From NCBI RefSeq assembly GCF_963678635.1, contig NC_087070.1, positions 16,835,318-16,899,317 of the forward strand: a stretch of 64,000 nt of DNA, written 5' to 3'. The stretch is from Symsagittifera roscoffensis (Eukaryota > Xenacoelomorpha > Acoela > Convolutidae). A model generated the notes under the pieces. That model saw only the letters and a program-made list of their open reading frames with translations, made no database searches and was not told the DNA's origin. Below are positions 13,309 to 23,620 of the stretch, one piece after another. The stretch's first letter is position 1; each line of letters starts with the position of its first letter. The position numbers were made by a program, and so were the translations under genes.

Positions 13309-13539
13309 CTGTAGAAGCAGTTGACATAAATTAGTAAAAAACGGGTTTACAATCAGCATTGATTTGAATGGTGACAATAGAATTCAACAGATTTAGTAAG
13401 GCAAACATTTAAAGTACGCAAAATAAAGTCGAAGCCATGTTGGTTCCCAAATTTAGTTTCTGCTAAGCATTCATCTAACAGACAAACCGAAATTCAAACA
13501 GCATGAGACAAAGTATAAGCCCGTGTTTTACTAATTTAC

Positions 13540-14266
13540 CCAGTTGACACCATCTCGAGGTCTTTGAAGTTGTCGCACTTGTCACCTGTTGAATCTATAA
13601 ACGTATCGTCATTTACTCGCATCGATGGTATTCCTCTAGTTTCTCGATGCAGCGGAAGTATCGGTGCCAAAACTCGCCAAACAAGTCTCCGAAACGCATT
13701 TCGGAACATCCCGCTGCTTGCCAGATATACAATTAGACCACCTGAATTGTTAATCACTAGTGCCAGTTCCATCCAGACGCCGAGAACATCTGGAATCTGC
13801 AGATGTTCGAGGTCTTGCAGTTTCTCTTCCGGCGTCCACAGTAAGAAACCAGTTCCTACCGCTACGACAGTAGCCATCAATAGTAGTATTATGGAACGTC
13901 CACGGATCATGCTGACGCTACTTCTAGAAACGGACTTAATTTGAGGAAGACGTTCGATGTCTTCAGGAGTAACAGGAGATTCGACCGCTCCTCTGCGAGT
14001 CATGCTAAATTGAGTTACAGTTATGGAGTCTGTTGTGAACCGGGAACAACTAGGTCCCGCCTGGTCTTGGCTTGATGTTGACGCTCCAAAAAACGCCACT
14101 GCGGCCTTGGAATCCAAGTCGAAGCGCCTGGATCTTTCGCTATCGCTGGAAGGGCACTTGGATGAGACTTTGATGAAAGTGGTGAGGTAATCGTGATCCT
14201 GGCAGTCCGGGTGCAGTAAGTTGGGCGATGTAGCTTCCGTGGTTTCGTTTCTGTCATTGCTCGTAG
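13540..14266 (-). CDS. GPCR gene, exon 4 (third intracellular loop, TM6, TM7)
   Basis: This exon codes for about 242 residues. The first 120 or so are hydrophilic and rich in S, T, D and R and form most of a long third intracellular loop. Then follow a hydrophobic TM6, a short loop, and TM7 of the form NNSGGLIVY..SGMFRNAFRRL. That is the place of the class-A NPxxY-FR motif with the N and P replaced, as seen in some invertebrate peptide receptors. TM6 lacks CWxP. The acceptor is a T-rich tract ending GAG before 14266 (phase 1); the donor is GG|GTAAAT (phase 2). Length and phases agree with both neighbouring exons. Confidence 0.8.
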
Positions 14267-14380
14267 CTCAAAAATGAAAAAGTTAATCGAAACTTATCGG
14301 GTTTTCTAAAATAGTGACCTCTAAAGGGACCAATGACCTTGTTAACATTTTTTTCAAAAATCCATAAAAATGCTTCTTAC

Positions 14381-14786
14381 CAGGGGTGGATTTAGGGGGG
14401 GGGGGAGCGGTGGTGGGCGGACGTCCCCCTCCCTACATCAGGGATTCGACCCCCTGCCGACCCAAAAGGTCCCCCCTTTGGTACTTTTTAAGAAATTCGT
14501 TTTCGGCCGACCGACCCTAAAAATTCTCTAAAGGCACCATCGGCGCCAATTTATACTAGTTTTGAAGTGGAGCGCGCGCCAAAAAAAACGCAATTTTTTG
14601 GTCGAATTTTTCCAAAAACTCCTTAAAAATGCCTTTTTCGGCCTGTTTTTTTTTCAAAAATTTTGACTGCGGCGCAGAAAATTTGGCCAAACCAGGGTCT
14701 TTTTACTGCTTTGGGAGAACTCGGAAAATCAATTTGGTCGACCTAAAAAATCCCCCCGCCTCGAGAAAATCCTAGATCCGCCCCCG
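14381..14786 (+). mobile_element. hAT-type MITE, 406 bp
   Basis: The ends are inverted repeats: CAGGGGTGGATTTAGG on the left and CCTAGATCCGCCCCCG on the right. The flanks are a perfect 8-bp direct repeat CTTCTTAC (14373-14380 and 14787-14794), the size made by hAT transposases. It contains no ORF. Diverged relatives lie at about 22243-22690 and 27640-27960, both inverted. It sits in GPCR intron 3. Confidence 0.85.
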
Positions 14787-15635
14787 CTTCTTACCATATA
14801 AGATCAAAAACTGGACATACTTTTTTTCATAGCTGATCTAAGAGAGACAAGATAACGAATTCTGTCAGTTTAGACAGAGAAAAGACAATTCAACGAGCAA
14901 TTCAAATATTTGTAGAGAGCCGTAGTTACCGTTAAGCAAAGATCAGATATGGACTACGAAATTGAGGGAGTGCGATCAAAAAAGTAGACCTTTATTTCAA
15001 AAAGTAGACAAATAGTATATTAACCAATCCGAATCGAGAGAACAGAAAGCAAACATAAGAAAAAAAATTATTAATTATTTCCTAAGTTTGCTTTCCTGGG
15101 TCAATCTTGTGGTTTTATGTTCAGACTTTAAAAATCTGAATCGATCCGCGTTGGGACCGAAAGTTCGTATTAGTCGCAACGCAAGTCAAAGTCTGCAAAT
15201 CTAAACATAAGTCAGCAAAGTCTGAAGACAAGTGTTCTTGATTCTGATTGGTTAATATAGTATTTGTCGACTTTATGACGTGTCTACTTGATGACTTGTC
15301 TACTTTTTGCTACCTAACCGAAACTGAGTATACAGGCAATTGATATGACATTTTCGCATGCCGTTTTGAGCAAGTCACGTTCGTAGGCAATAAACGCTTG
15401 CTCCACTTCACTCGCCTCCGCTTACAATCGGTGCAAGAAGTTTTTGATTCCTAGTTTGCCAATCTATATTGTTGCGGGAAAAAATCAAATGGAAAAGTTA
15501 AGCTAGCTTTGCTTTCAGCAGCTTGAACTGAGAAAACTATAGGTTCTTAATATCTAACGTTTAATCATGGATCAGAATTGTACTTTCAATTGTCTGTAAT
15601 TCTCAATTCCTAGCCCTCGTTCATACCAAGTGTAC

Positions 15636-16015
15636 CATTTGATGCTGATGTTGATGAAGTGCCTCGTCTCATACTATTCGACCTTCTCAGTTTCCTCTTA
15701 TTGTTCACGTCGAAATCAGTAGGCTCTACTGGTGTCCGACTTCTTCTTTTATCCTCAGGCTCCAGGGTTCCCGAGGAATCCAAGGACTCCAGCTTACACC
15801 CCGTAACCATATCTAGAACAACACCCGCAATAGATGCTCCAAAAAGCAGCACAAAAATCAAGCCGAATCGGTAAATCACGAGTAGATAAGAGTTCGACTC
15901 GGATTTCATCAAGCATCTCGGGTCCCCCTCGGCACTGCTTTCAAGATTGAAATAGTGTAGGTTGGGGGTGCACAGAATGAACGCCAGAACAGTGCTTAAG
16001 ACACTATAATTGCCT
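15636..16015 (-). CDS. GPCR gene, exon 3, downstream copy (TM4, TM5)
   Basis: It codes for TM4 (about 20 hydrophobic residues), an extracellular loop 2 with one cysteine, TM5, and the start of a basic, serine-rich intracellular loop 3. The frame fits exon 4 when it ends at a GTACAC donor (15636) or a GTATGA donor (15627). Both leave one base. The acceptor fitting exon 2 is AAAAAG before 16015. At 380 or 389 nt the exon is not a multiple of three, and its phase-2 start cannot follow its own phase-1 end, so both copies cannot sit in one reading frame. The peptide is identical in the copy at 17660-18039. Confidence 0.75.
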
Positions 16016-16166
16016 CTTTTTCCTTCCCATTCCTTCCCCACGCCATTTCTTTTTCTCTTTTTTGGAAAAGATTTTACTGTTATTGAATTAACTTTGCAGT
16101 GATAAAACTAACTTTCATTAGTAGTATGGACCACAAATAAAACATTGGACTTAGTTACAATTTAAC

Positions 16167-16299
16167 ATTTTCGCATGCCGTTTTGAGCAAGTCACGTTCG
16201 TAGGCAATAAACGCTTGCTCCACTTCACTCGCCTCCGCTTACAATCGGTGCAAGAAGTTTTTGATTCCTAGTTTGCCAATCTATATTGTTGCGGGAAAA
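16167..16299. repeat. Junction segment copied from inside the duplication
   Basis: Together with its edges (16165-16302) it is identical to 15348-15485 and to 17372-17509. The duplication thus has an extra piece of intron 2/3 border sequence at its joint, as expected of template switching rather than simple unequal crossing-over. Confidence 0.8.
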
Positions 16300-16407
16300 A
16301 ATGAAAAAGTTAATCGAAACTTATCGGGTTTTCTAAAATAGTGACCTCTAAAGGGACCAATGACCTTGTTAACATTTTTTTCAAAAATCCATAAAAATGC
16401 TTCTTAC

Positions 16408-16810
16408 CAGGGGTGGATTTAGGGGGGGGGAGCGGTGGTGGGCGGACGTCCCCCTCCCTACATCAGGGATTCGACCCCCTGCCGACCCAAAAGGTCCCCC
16501 CTTTGGTACTTTTTAAGAAATTCGTTTTCGGCCGACCGACCCTAAAAATTCTCTAAAGGCACCATCGGCGCCAATTTATACTAGTTTTGAAGTGGAGCGC
16601 GCGCCAAAAAAAACGCAATTTTTTGGTCGAATTTTTCCAAAAACTCCTTAAAAATGCCTTTTTCGGCCTGTTTTTTTTCAAAAATTTTGACTGCGGCGCA
16701 GAAAATTTGGCCAAACCAGGGTCTTTTTACTGCTTTGGGAGAACTCGGAAAATCAATTTGGTCGACCTAAAAAATCCCCCCGCCTCGAGAAAATCCTAGA
16801 TCCGCCCCCG
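16408..16810 (+). mobile_element. hAT-type MITE, duplicated copy, 403 bp
   Basis: Second copy of the element at 14381, with the same inverted termini and the same CTTCTTAC repeats at 16400-16407 and 16811-16818. It is three bases shorter, by homopolymer changes. It arose by the segmental duplication and not by transposition. Confidence 0.85.
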
Positions 16811-17659
16811 CTTCTTACCATATAAGATCAAAAACTGGACATACTTTTTTTCATAGCTGATCTAAGAGAGACAAGATAACGAATTCTGTCAGTTTAGACA
16901 GAGAAAAGACAATTCAACGAGCAATTCAAATATTTGTAGAGAGCCGTAGTTACCGTTAAGCAAAGATCAGATATGGACTACGAAATTGAGGGAGTGCGAT
17001 CAAAAAAGTAGACCTTTATTTCAAAAAGTAGACAAATAGTATATTAACCAATCCGAATCGAGAGAACAGAAAGCAAACATAAGAAAAAAAATTATTAATT
17101 ATTTCCTAAGTTTGCTTTCCTGGGTCAATCTTGTGGTTTTATGTTCAGACTTTAAAAATCTGAATCGATCCGCGTTGGGACCGAAAGTTCGTATTAGTCG
17201 CAACGCAAGTCAAAGTCTGCAAATCTAAACATAAGTCAGCAAAGTCTGAAGACAAGTGTTCTTGATTCTGATTGGTTAATATAGTATTTGTCGACTTTAT
17301 GACGTGTCTACTTGATGACTTGTCTACTTTTTGCTACCTAACCGAAACTGAGTATACAGGCAATTGATATGACATTTTCGCATGCCGTTTTGAGCAAGTC
17401 ACGTTCGTAGGCAATAAACGCTTGCTCCACTTCACTCGCCTCCGCTTACAATCGGTGCAAGAAGTTTTTGATTCCTAGTTTGCCAATCTATATTGTTGCG
17501 GGAAAAAATCAAATGGAAAAGTTAAGCTAGCTTTGCTTTCAGCAGCTTGAACTGAGAAAACTATAGGTTCTTAATATCTAACGTTTAATCATGGATCAGA
17601 ATTGTACTTTCAATTGTCTGTAATTCTCAATTCCTAGCCCTCGTTCATACCAAGTGTAC

Positions 17660-18039
17660 CATTTGATGCTGATGTTGATGAAGTGCCTCGTCTCATACTA
17701 TTCGACCTTCTCAGTTTCCTCTTATTGTTCACGTCGAAATCAGTAGGCTCTACTGGTGTCCGACTTCTTCTTTTATCCTCAGGCTCCAGGGTTCCCGAGG
17801 AATCCAAGGACTCCAGCTTACACCCCGTAACCATATCTAGAACAACACCCGCAATAGATGCTCCAAAAAGCAGCACAAAAATCAAGCCGAATCGGTAAAT
17901 CACGAGTAGATAAGAGTTCGACTCGGATTTCATCAAGCATCTCGGGTCCCCCTCGGCACTGCTTTCAAGATTGAAATAGTGTAGGTTGGGGGTGCACAGA
18001 ATGAACGCCAGAACAGTGCTTAAGACACTATAATTGCCT
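17660..18039 (-). CDS. GPCR gene, exon 3, upstream copy (TM4, TM5)
   Basis: The translation is identical to exon 3 at 15636-16015 and the splice sites are identical. In transcript order it comes first after exon 2, so it is probably the copy normally joined to exon 2. It would then have to skip the downstream copy to reach exon 4. Whether one copy is skipped or both appear in different transcripts cannot be told from sequence. Confidence 0.7.
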
Positions 18040-18190
18040 CTTTTTCCTTCCCATTCCTTCCCCACGCCATTTCTTTTTCTCTTTTTTGGAAAAGATTTTA
18101 CTGTTATTGAATTAACTTTGCAGTGATAAAACTAACTTTCATTAGTAGTATGGACCACAAATAAAACATTGGACTTAGTTACAATTTAAC

Positions 18191-19198
18191 AAAGTAGTGA
18201 AAAAGTTTAGTGATTGAATGAGGCGTATGCGGAGATAATTTTCATACAAATCTCAAATTTTAATTTTTTTTTTCATTTTTTTAATTAAACTTTTATCTTA
18301 TTATTACTGCTCCATTGGCCTTACAAGGCAGTCGGAGCATTCAGGGCTTCTCGTTGATACGAGGAGTCTTGCTCTTTTTGTGCTTATTATTATTTTTTTA
18401 TTCTTTGTCTCCAATAACGAATTTCTACGGAGGCAATAGATTTTTTCGCAGGTGGGGAATTGTAAGTGTCAAAAACAGAGTCAACTTCTTTAGATAGACT
18501 AAATTTATAGTCCTACATCTGTAGCACTAGAAAATCATTTTGCGAAGATCTACAAGGCAGACCGTTTGAAGAACGATCAAATGTGCATAAAGTCCTAAGA
18601 CGTGATTTTGTTTAAATTTTATCGGAATTTCGTAGTTCATTCAAAGTGACCTTATTAGCGCTCTGAAATTTATTTGGTTTCATTGGTATGCAAGATATAA
18701 CATTGCCGCCATAGGAAATTCTTCAGCTGCGAGTGTCTCGTAGCCTGAAGAAGGCCGATCGCATTCCCACTACCTCCCCCCCCCCCCTTCTAAATCTGCT
18801 ATCGGAGCCATTAGAAGACGTTAAGACGTTTCGGGTATGTTGGCCATGAAATGCATTTAATTGAAGAACCAAACTTAAAAGCAAAGTTTACCGCCAGTCA
18901 AAATCATTATGACGGCAAGCTTGGGTAATTTGGTAGTAGTTTGGATTCGCCATGCATTGTACCTGGAATCCGCATAATTTGCGTTGGATTCCTCGACTTC
19001 TCGGAAAGCTTTTGAAGTGGGAAATCTGATGGAATCGAATGACAAATGTTTTTCCCTTATGTGCTAAAACTGAAATTTAGATAGCGAGCAAAAGTTTGGA
19101 ATCCAGTGACAATGCGGATTTTGGAGACAAATGCTAAGACTAATGCTTTCGCCTGCTTCCTGATTATAAGAAGTTAATGAAGTGAAGGAAAAAGAGGC
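18191..19198. other. Part of GPCR intron 2
   Basis: No exon is recognised. It includes a C-run near 18776 and a diverged repeat at about 18950-19120 whose GGAATCCGC-type motifs also appear at 28280-28540. The short plus-strand ORF at 18315 looks spurious. Confidence 0.4.
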
Positions 19199-19356
19199 CT
19201 GAATGTAAGTGCCAGTTGTCTGGTTGAATGAGCTGCGTGCCAGTTGGGTGTGGCGACGGACATCAGGAATCTGTCCAGAGTCAGACTCACAATGTGGAAG
19301 GAGGCCACCAGAGTTGTGGACCAGGACACATAGTTGAATAGCTTACAAAGTGTGAC
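19199..19356 (-). CDS. GPCR gene, exon 2 (TM3 and second intracellular loop)
   Basis: The acceptor is TTTCTGCAG directly before 19356 (phase 0, matching the end of exon 1). The peptide starts VTLCKLF, giving the class-A TM3 cysteine, and runs through a hydrophobic helix to LTLDRFLMSVATP, the DRY-motif position with a proline in loop 2 as in typical class-A receptors. There is no suitable GT donor after the loop. The join that keeps frame with exon 3 is TTCAG|GC...AG|AGGC, a GC-AG intron. The donor flank is perfectly complementary over 15 nt to the acceptor flank of exon 3. Confidence 0.75.
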
Positions 19357-19421
19357 CTGCAGAAACAAACAAACAAAACTCAACATGACTCAGATTTCTA
19401 AGTTCGTTGTCTGCAGGGATA

Positions 19422-19554
19422 CCCTAGTCGATCAAGAGAGGTTATCTTGCAAGTTCTTGCAAGCAGATATTACAAAGACTCTTCAAAAGACAATGCATCT
19501 CTGTGAAATATCTAGCAAGATTCTTGCAAGATAACCTCCATTGATTAACTAGGG
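19422..19554. mobile_element. Palindromic MITE, 133 bp, TA target site
   Basis: The left end CCCTAGTCGATCAAGAGAGG and the right end (reverse complement CCCTAGTTAATCAATGGAGG) form long, slightly imperfect inverted repeats that continue into GTTATCTTGCAAG. The element is flanked on both sides by TA. This is the pattern of Tc1/mariner-type MITEs. It lies 65 bp upstream of GPCR exon 2, inside intron 1. Confidence 0.75.
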
Positions 19555-19884
19555 TAGTACCGACAACATATAACACCGTCTGCCTTTGGAATCAATCAAA
19601 TTGTCAAAAAGTTAGATTTCTCTAAAATGTGATAAAATTAGGGGGAAAAGGCTGGGATCTGTTTTTCGATAATTCCTAGATCAAAGCCCAATAAATTAGC
19701 TGTTATTGGAAAGCGATTCCGGTCTAAGCGAGGGATCTCCCCATTTCAAAGCTGGTTTCTGGTTGGTTAAAAAATGAAGTTGATAGAACCAAGTGAATCC
19801 CTTTTAACTAGATGATTTTTCGTGGAAAATGAAACTAAAACTAAAACGCATCCAAATACTAGTTCTTCCCCATTTTCAATAATT

Positions 19885-19960
19885 CGAGACATGTGTTAAC
19901 AGTTTTGTTAACAATAAGTCATGTGTTAACAATAAGTCATGTGTTAACAATAAGTCTCGA
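19885..19960. repeat. Short tandem repeat of about 18 bp
   Basis: GTTAACAATAAGTCATGT is repeated about three times, with a partial unit at the left. It is too short and without varied spacers, so it is a minisatellite and not a CRISPR array. Confidence 0.7.
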
Positions 19961-21454
19961 AATTGGTTTGTAATGTTAAAATCATCGTTGGTTTGCCCTA
20001 AGTTTGTCTGAGGGTGTAGATAAAGATTTAAAATGTAAAACGTAAACTGTTGTTCCACTATTTGAGGACTATCCATTATTCAAAATGAAAAAAAAAAAAA
20101 ACTAAGTTCTATAGCTCAACATTTTATTAAAAACTAGACTCTACAAATTCTTTGGTGCGTATCACCTGAAAAAAGTTAGTACGCGAGTGTAAACAGGAAA
20201 AAAGTGAAAAAAAGGCCAACGACTAATCGGAAAAACAAGACTTGAAACTCATTTCAATAAAAATTAATACTACCAAACTATCAATGATCATGAATTCGAG
20301 GATAACACTTCGAAAAACACATTCACTAGCTTTAATTAGGCATAAATACAAAAACTAGCCAGCGTAACTAAGCAGACATAACTCGAGTAGAGTCCGATTG
20401 AACTGAAACCAGAATTGTTGTCATAAAAACTTTGAGCCATAAGTTTTTCCACCTCTTTCCTCTCGGGCTACAAGAATTCAATAAAAATTATTTCTAAACT
20501 TCAGTTTCAAAAAGCGCAAAAAAAAACATTGGGCCAGCCAATTTAAGTAATCAGAAACCGGTTAAGCCGAGCAAATTGTTTATGAGACAAAAAAAAATTT
20601 ATTTAAGTATACAAAATTAGAACTGGTAAATTATCAATACAAAAGGAAAAAAAGCAAAGCAACTTTCAATTATAGAAATATATTTAGACAAAAAGGCGAA
20701 GCAGAGCTTCGCAATTCTTGCGGTAGAAAATTGAATGACTATAACTATTTGCAGATGACGCAACGAATCGAAGCATAAAAAACTTTTAAAAAAATTCCTT
20801 AAAACTAGAAAAATTGCAAAATAAAATCACAAACCTCGGAGGTGAATTACCTGCACTGTTACAAAATTTGCAATCACGGGCGAACTGAAATTTCGTTTTT
20901 TTTTTGCAAAACAAGGCATAGAATGACAAACTAATTGACAGAAACGAAGATAAAAGAAGTACAAAAACTCGATTATTTTTTTTAATAAAAAAAACTGATT
21001 CACGAAAAACTATCCTTTATGAGCAGACACTTTAACAAACTGTTTTAATTTTCGAGTCTTCGATCAAAATGTTTAGATAAGATCTTTTTGCTCTTTAAGC
21101 GACCCAAAATAGGACCTCTAAGTCGATATATTAAAAACCGAAACCTATTAAGCCGGAAAAAAAAAGAAAAAAGACATTCAACAAATCGAGTGATAAAGAC
21201 ATAAGAAACTTGAAGAGCGCAGAAAAAACTTGGGCAGAATAAAGTGTTTGAGCGAAACCAAAAAGGGAATAAGAAGTCAAGGTAAGTAAAATTACGATAT
21301 GCAGGAGTAAATCAAACACCAAAAGCAACATTTAAAATAATGCGCGCAGCAAAAAATGATTCCAAGATGTGGCAACTAATCCGACAAAAGATAAGCAGAC
21401 TAATAATCGGCCGACAATTTTATTTCAAAACAGAATATTTCCCGTATGAAAAAA

Positions 21455-21520
21455 CAGCTCTTGGTCATATTCGAACCCAGGACCCTTGCTGTCCCAGGCG
21501 TTTTCTTAACCTCAAAACGA
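21455..21520 (-). repeat. tRNA-derived SINE head (S1)
   Basis: The reverse strand has a box-B-like GGTTCGAATATGACC, preceded by a tRNA-like stretch GCCTGGGACAGCAAGGG. The body extends to lower coordinates with the family phrase about GTGGCAACTAA near 21350. It is the clearest box B among six relatives. Confidence 0.65.
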
Positions 21521-22242
21521 TAAGTTTTTGAATTAGAGATGTGTCTAGAAGTCCACTAGAGATGATTCCTGTGAATCATGTTAATTACGGAAAAAATTTA
21601 ATACCCAATTTCAGTACCCTTGCTAATTGCAAAGATAATTGGATGACTTTTTCTATGCTCTTAAAATCAAGCCTACAGAAATTTTTTTATTTTGAACACA
21701 TTTCAATTTTGCAAAACAAAATTGACTCCTGGCTGAAATTTAGTCCAGACGCTGTTCGTCCTAACTTTGCAAACCACTTAAGATACAGACATGAATCAAT
21801 TTTTCAAACAAAGTTAAATCAATCAAACTTTGAATTCAAATTATCCGGACGTTTTTTTACCGATGCAAACTACACCTGTGATACAACGCAGGGTTAACTT
21901 TGCAAGCTGACTAATAGAAATTGAGACGAAATTACAACTTTAAAAAATACGTATTTAAGAAAATTAAGTTTTCAAAACTTTCATAGTTTATCTCGCCTCA
22001 TGATCAGTTTCAGAAAAGTATTGTGCAAAACAATTACCGGAGTTAAATGATGAGTTAGTTTTGCTTACCAACGAGCGGCCACCAAGTCGACACTATATAT
22101 ATAGACGACCCTTCAGCCAAAAACAAACAAAAAATGCCATAAAAGAGTCATACAAAAACTCGAGCTATCAAATTCGCAAACTTCACACCTCTTGCAATCA
22201 ACAAAATTATACAAATTACATTTTTATCTTTCAAACGACAGT

Positions 22243-22690
22243 GTGGCAGATTTTTGATAAAATTTTGAAAACTTTGTTGACCTTTTCTTTTTTTTTAGGT
22301 CGACTAAATTGATTTTCCTAGGCTCCCTTAGCACTATTAAAACCCTGTTTTGCCAGCATTTTCTGCGCCGCATGAAAAATTGAAAAAAAAACAGGTCAAA
22401 ATGCCGTTTTGGGCACTTACTGGAAAATTTCGACCAAAAAATTGCGTTTTTTCGGAGCGCGCTCCCATTCAAAACTAGCATATAATGGCGCCAAAGTCAC
22501 CTTCAGAAAAATTTCAGGGTTCGCTGGCCAAAAACTGAGATCAGAAAATAATGCTAAAGAGGGCACCCTTTGGTTGGTGGGGTGGGGCGTTCTTTGAAAA
22601 ATAGGCGTCCGGCACCCCCTAAACCTATAATATAAGGTGACTAAGTTGACATACAAGTACAAGTCACCTCGCCCCTAAATCCGATCGTGG
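22243..22690 (-). mobile_element. Diverged copy of the hAT-type MITE
   Basis: The reverse complement shares blocks with 14381-14786, including the stretch around GTCGACC, GGAGCGCGC and the GGATTTAGGGGCG end. The termini are eroded and no clean target duplication is seen. A 20-bp motif AAGGTGACTAAGTTGA occurs twice at its right edge (22637 and 22702). Confidence 0.6.
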
Positions 22691-22829
22691 AACGACATAA
22701 TGTAAGGTGACTAAGTTGATATAACATCATCCGCAACAATTTAAGTGAAGAAAACGGAACGTATTTCAAGTCAGAGTTCTTAAACTTACAAGAAACAGAA
22801 ATTTTCATAAATAACAAGGGATAGCACAG

Positions 22830-23450
22830 AGCGCAAAATGTAGCACAGAAAGTTCCGACTATAGCCTTAAAAAAACCACAAAATCAAGTTTTTTTTCAAA
22901 TCAGTTTTTCTACTGCGTAGGTGATGAAAGTATTTAATGCATATTTGACATTCATAGTAAGACAGGCAAATAAGACACAGACAGACATCTTTTCGAAAAT
23001 TGACGAGAAAAACAGAAATTAAAAAAATAAAAATGAATTTTTTTTTCACAGTTTTTTGCAGAAAACTTTCTATTTTCTTAAAAATTTTTGGTTCCCAGAA
23101 CGGAGCTACAAAACTTCAAAAATTTAAAATTTTTTGCTTTAAATTTAGTTTTTAGGCTGAAAATTAAAATTGTCCTGAATAGGCAGTTGTAAGCCAGCTC
23201 GCTTGCTTTATTTGCTAGAAATCAGACGAAAAATCAAAAATTTCAAACCAGTTTTCCTCAAAACTGGGAAAATTGTTTCAAAATTTTTCAATGTCGTTCG
23301 AATCACGACTGAACGGGCTTTAATATGATATATCACTCAACCCAGTCCGACGATTATTTGTGGTAACTGGTTTTGCGTGGAAAAAAAACTAAAGACACCT
23401 GAAAACAAAGTTCCTCTGCACTTTCAAAAGTCGGAACAATAATTTGTTTG
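22830..23450 (+). repeat. Dispersed repeat A, copy 1
   Basis: It shares with 55290-55860 both its left part (GCACAGAA..TCCGAC..AGTCTTA) and its right part (TATGATATATCACTC.. and CAAAGTTCCTC..CATTTTCAA..GTCGGAAC). A partial copy follows at about 23670-23870. The left end carries a small hairpin CTGTGCaagtaGCACAG in better copies. No coding capacity is seen. Confidence 0.6.
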
Positions 23451-23544
23451 AAACAGAAAAAAAATCTACACGTAGAAAATTAAGCCTACAAAAAAAACAC
23501 AATTGATACTCAAAATTTTAAAAACTTTCTAGAAAAATGTTCAA

Positions 23545-23620
23545 AAAACAGAAGGTCCCACCGGTATTTTAACAGCAGTCTTAAGGATCACAAGGCATTC
23601 GTGTTGTCGCTAAACTAAGT
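23545..23620 (-). repeat. tRNA-derived SINE head (S2, degenerate)
   Basis: On the reverse strand it has the same layout as the other heads: CACTTAGTTTAG.., then ..GGTGGGACCTTCTG and a T-run. Box B is poorly kept. Confidence 0.4.

Larger units (their letters stand above)
14273..16166. repeat. Segmental duplication, unit A (contains GPCR exon 3)
   Basis: It is near-identical to 16300-18190. The only differences I see are homopolymer-length changes inside the MITE (offset 2027 before it, 2024 after it). The unit runs from just outside exon 4, through intron 3 with its MITE, across exon 3, into intron 2. The event is very recent or an assembly artefact. Confidence 0.9.
16300..18190. repeat. Segmental duplication, unit B (second copy of GPCR exon 3)
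   Basis: Copy of 14273-16166, including the exon, its splice sites and the MITE with its 8-bp target duplication. Because the target duplication is copied too, the MITE was there before the duplication. Confidence 0.9.

Noticed and set aside
13564-13944. 126-codon plus-strand ORF
   Set aside because: It is antisense to GPCR exon 4, which has receptor motifs, matching phases and good splice sites.
19885-19960. CRISPR-like repeat
   Set aside because: About three 18-bp units without distinct spacers, in a eukaryotic intron.
21455-21520. tRNA gene
   Set aside because: Box-B-like sequence is present, but I see no complete cloverleaf, and related diverged copies with a common body mark it as a SINE.
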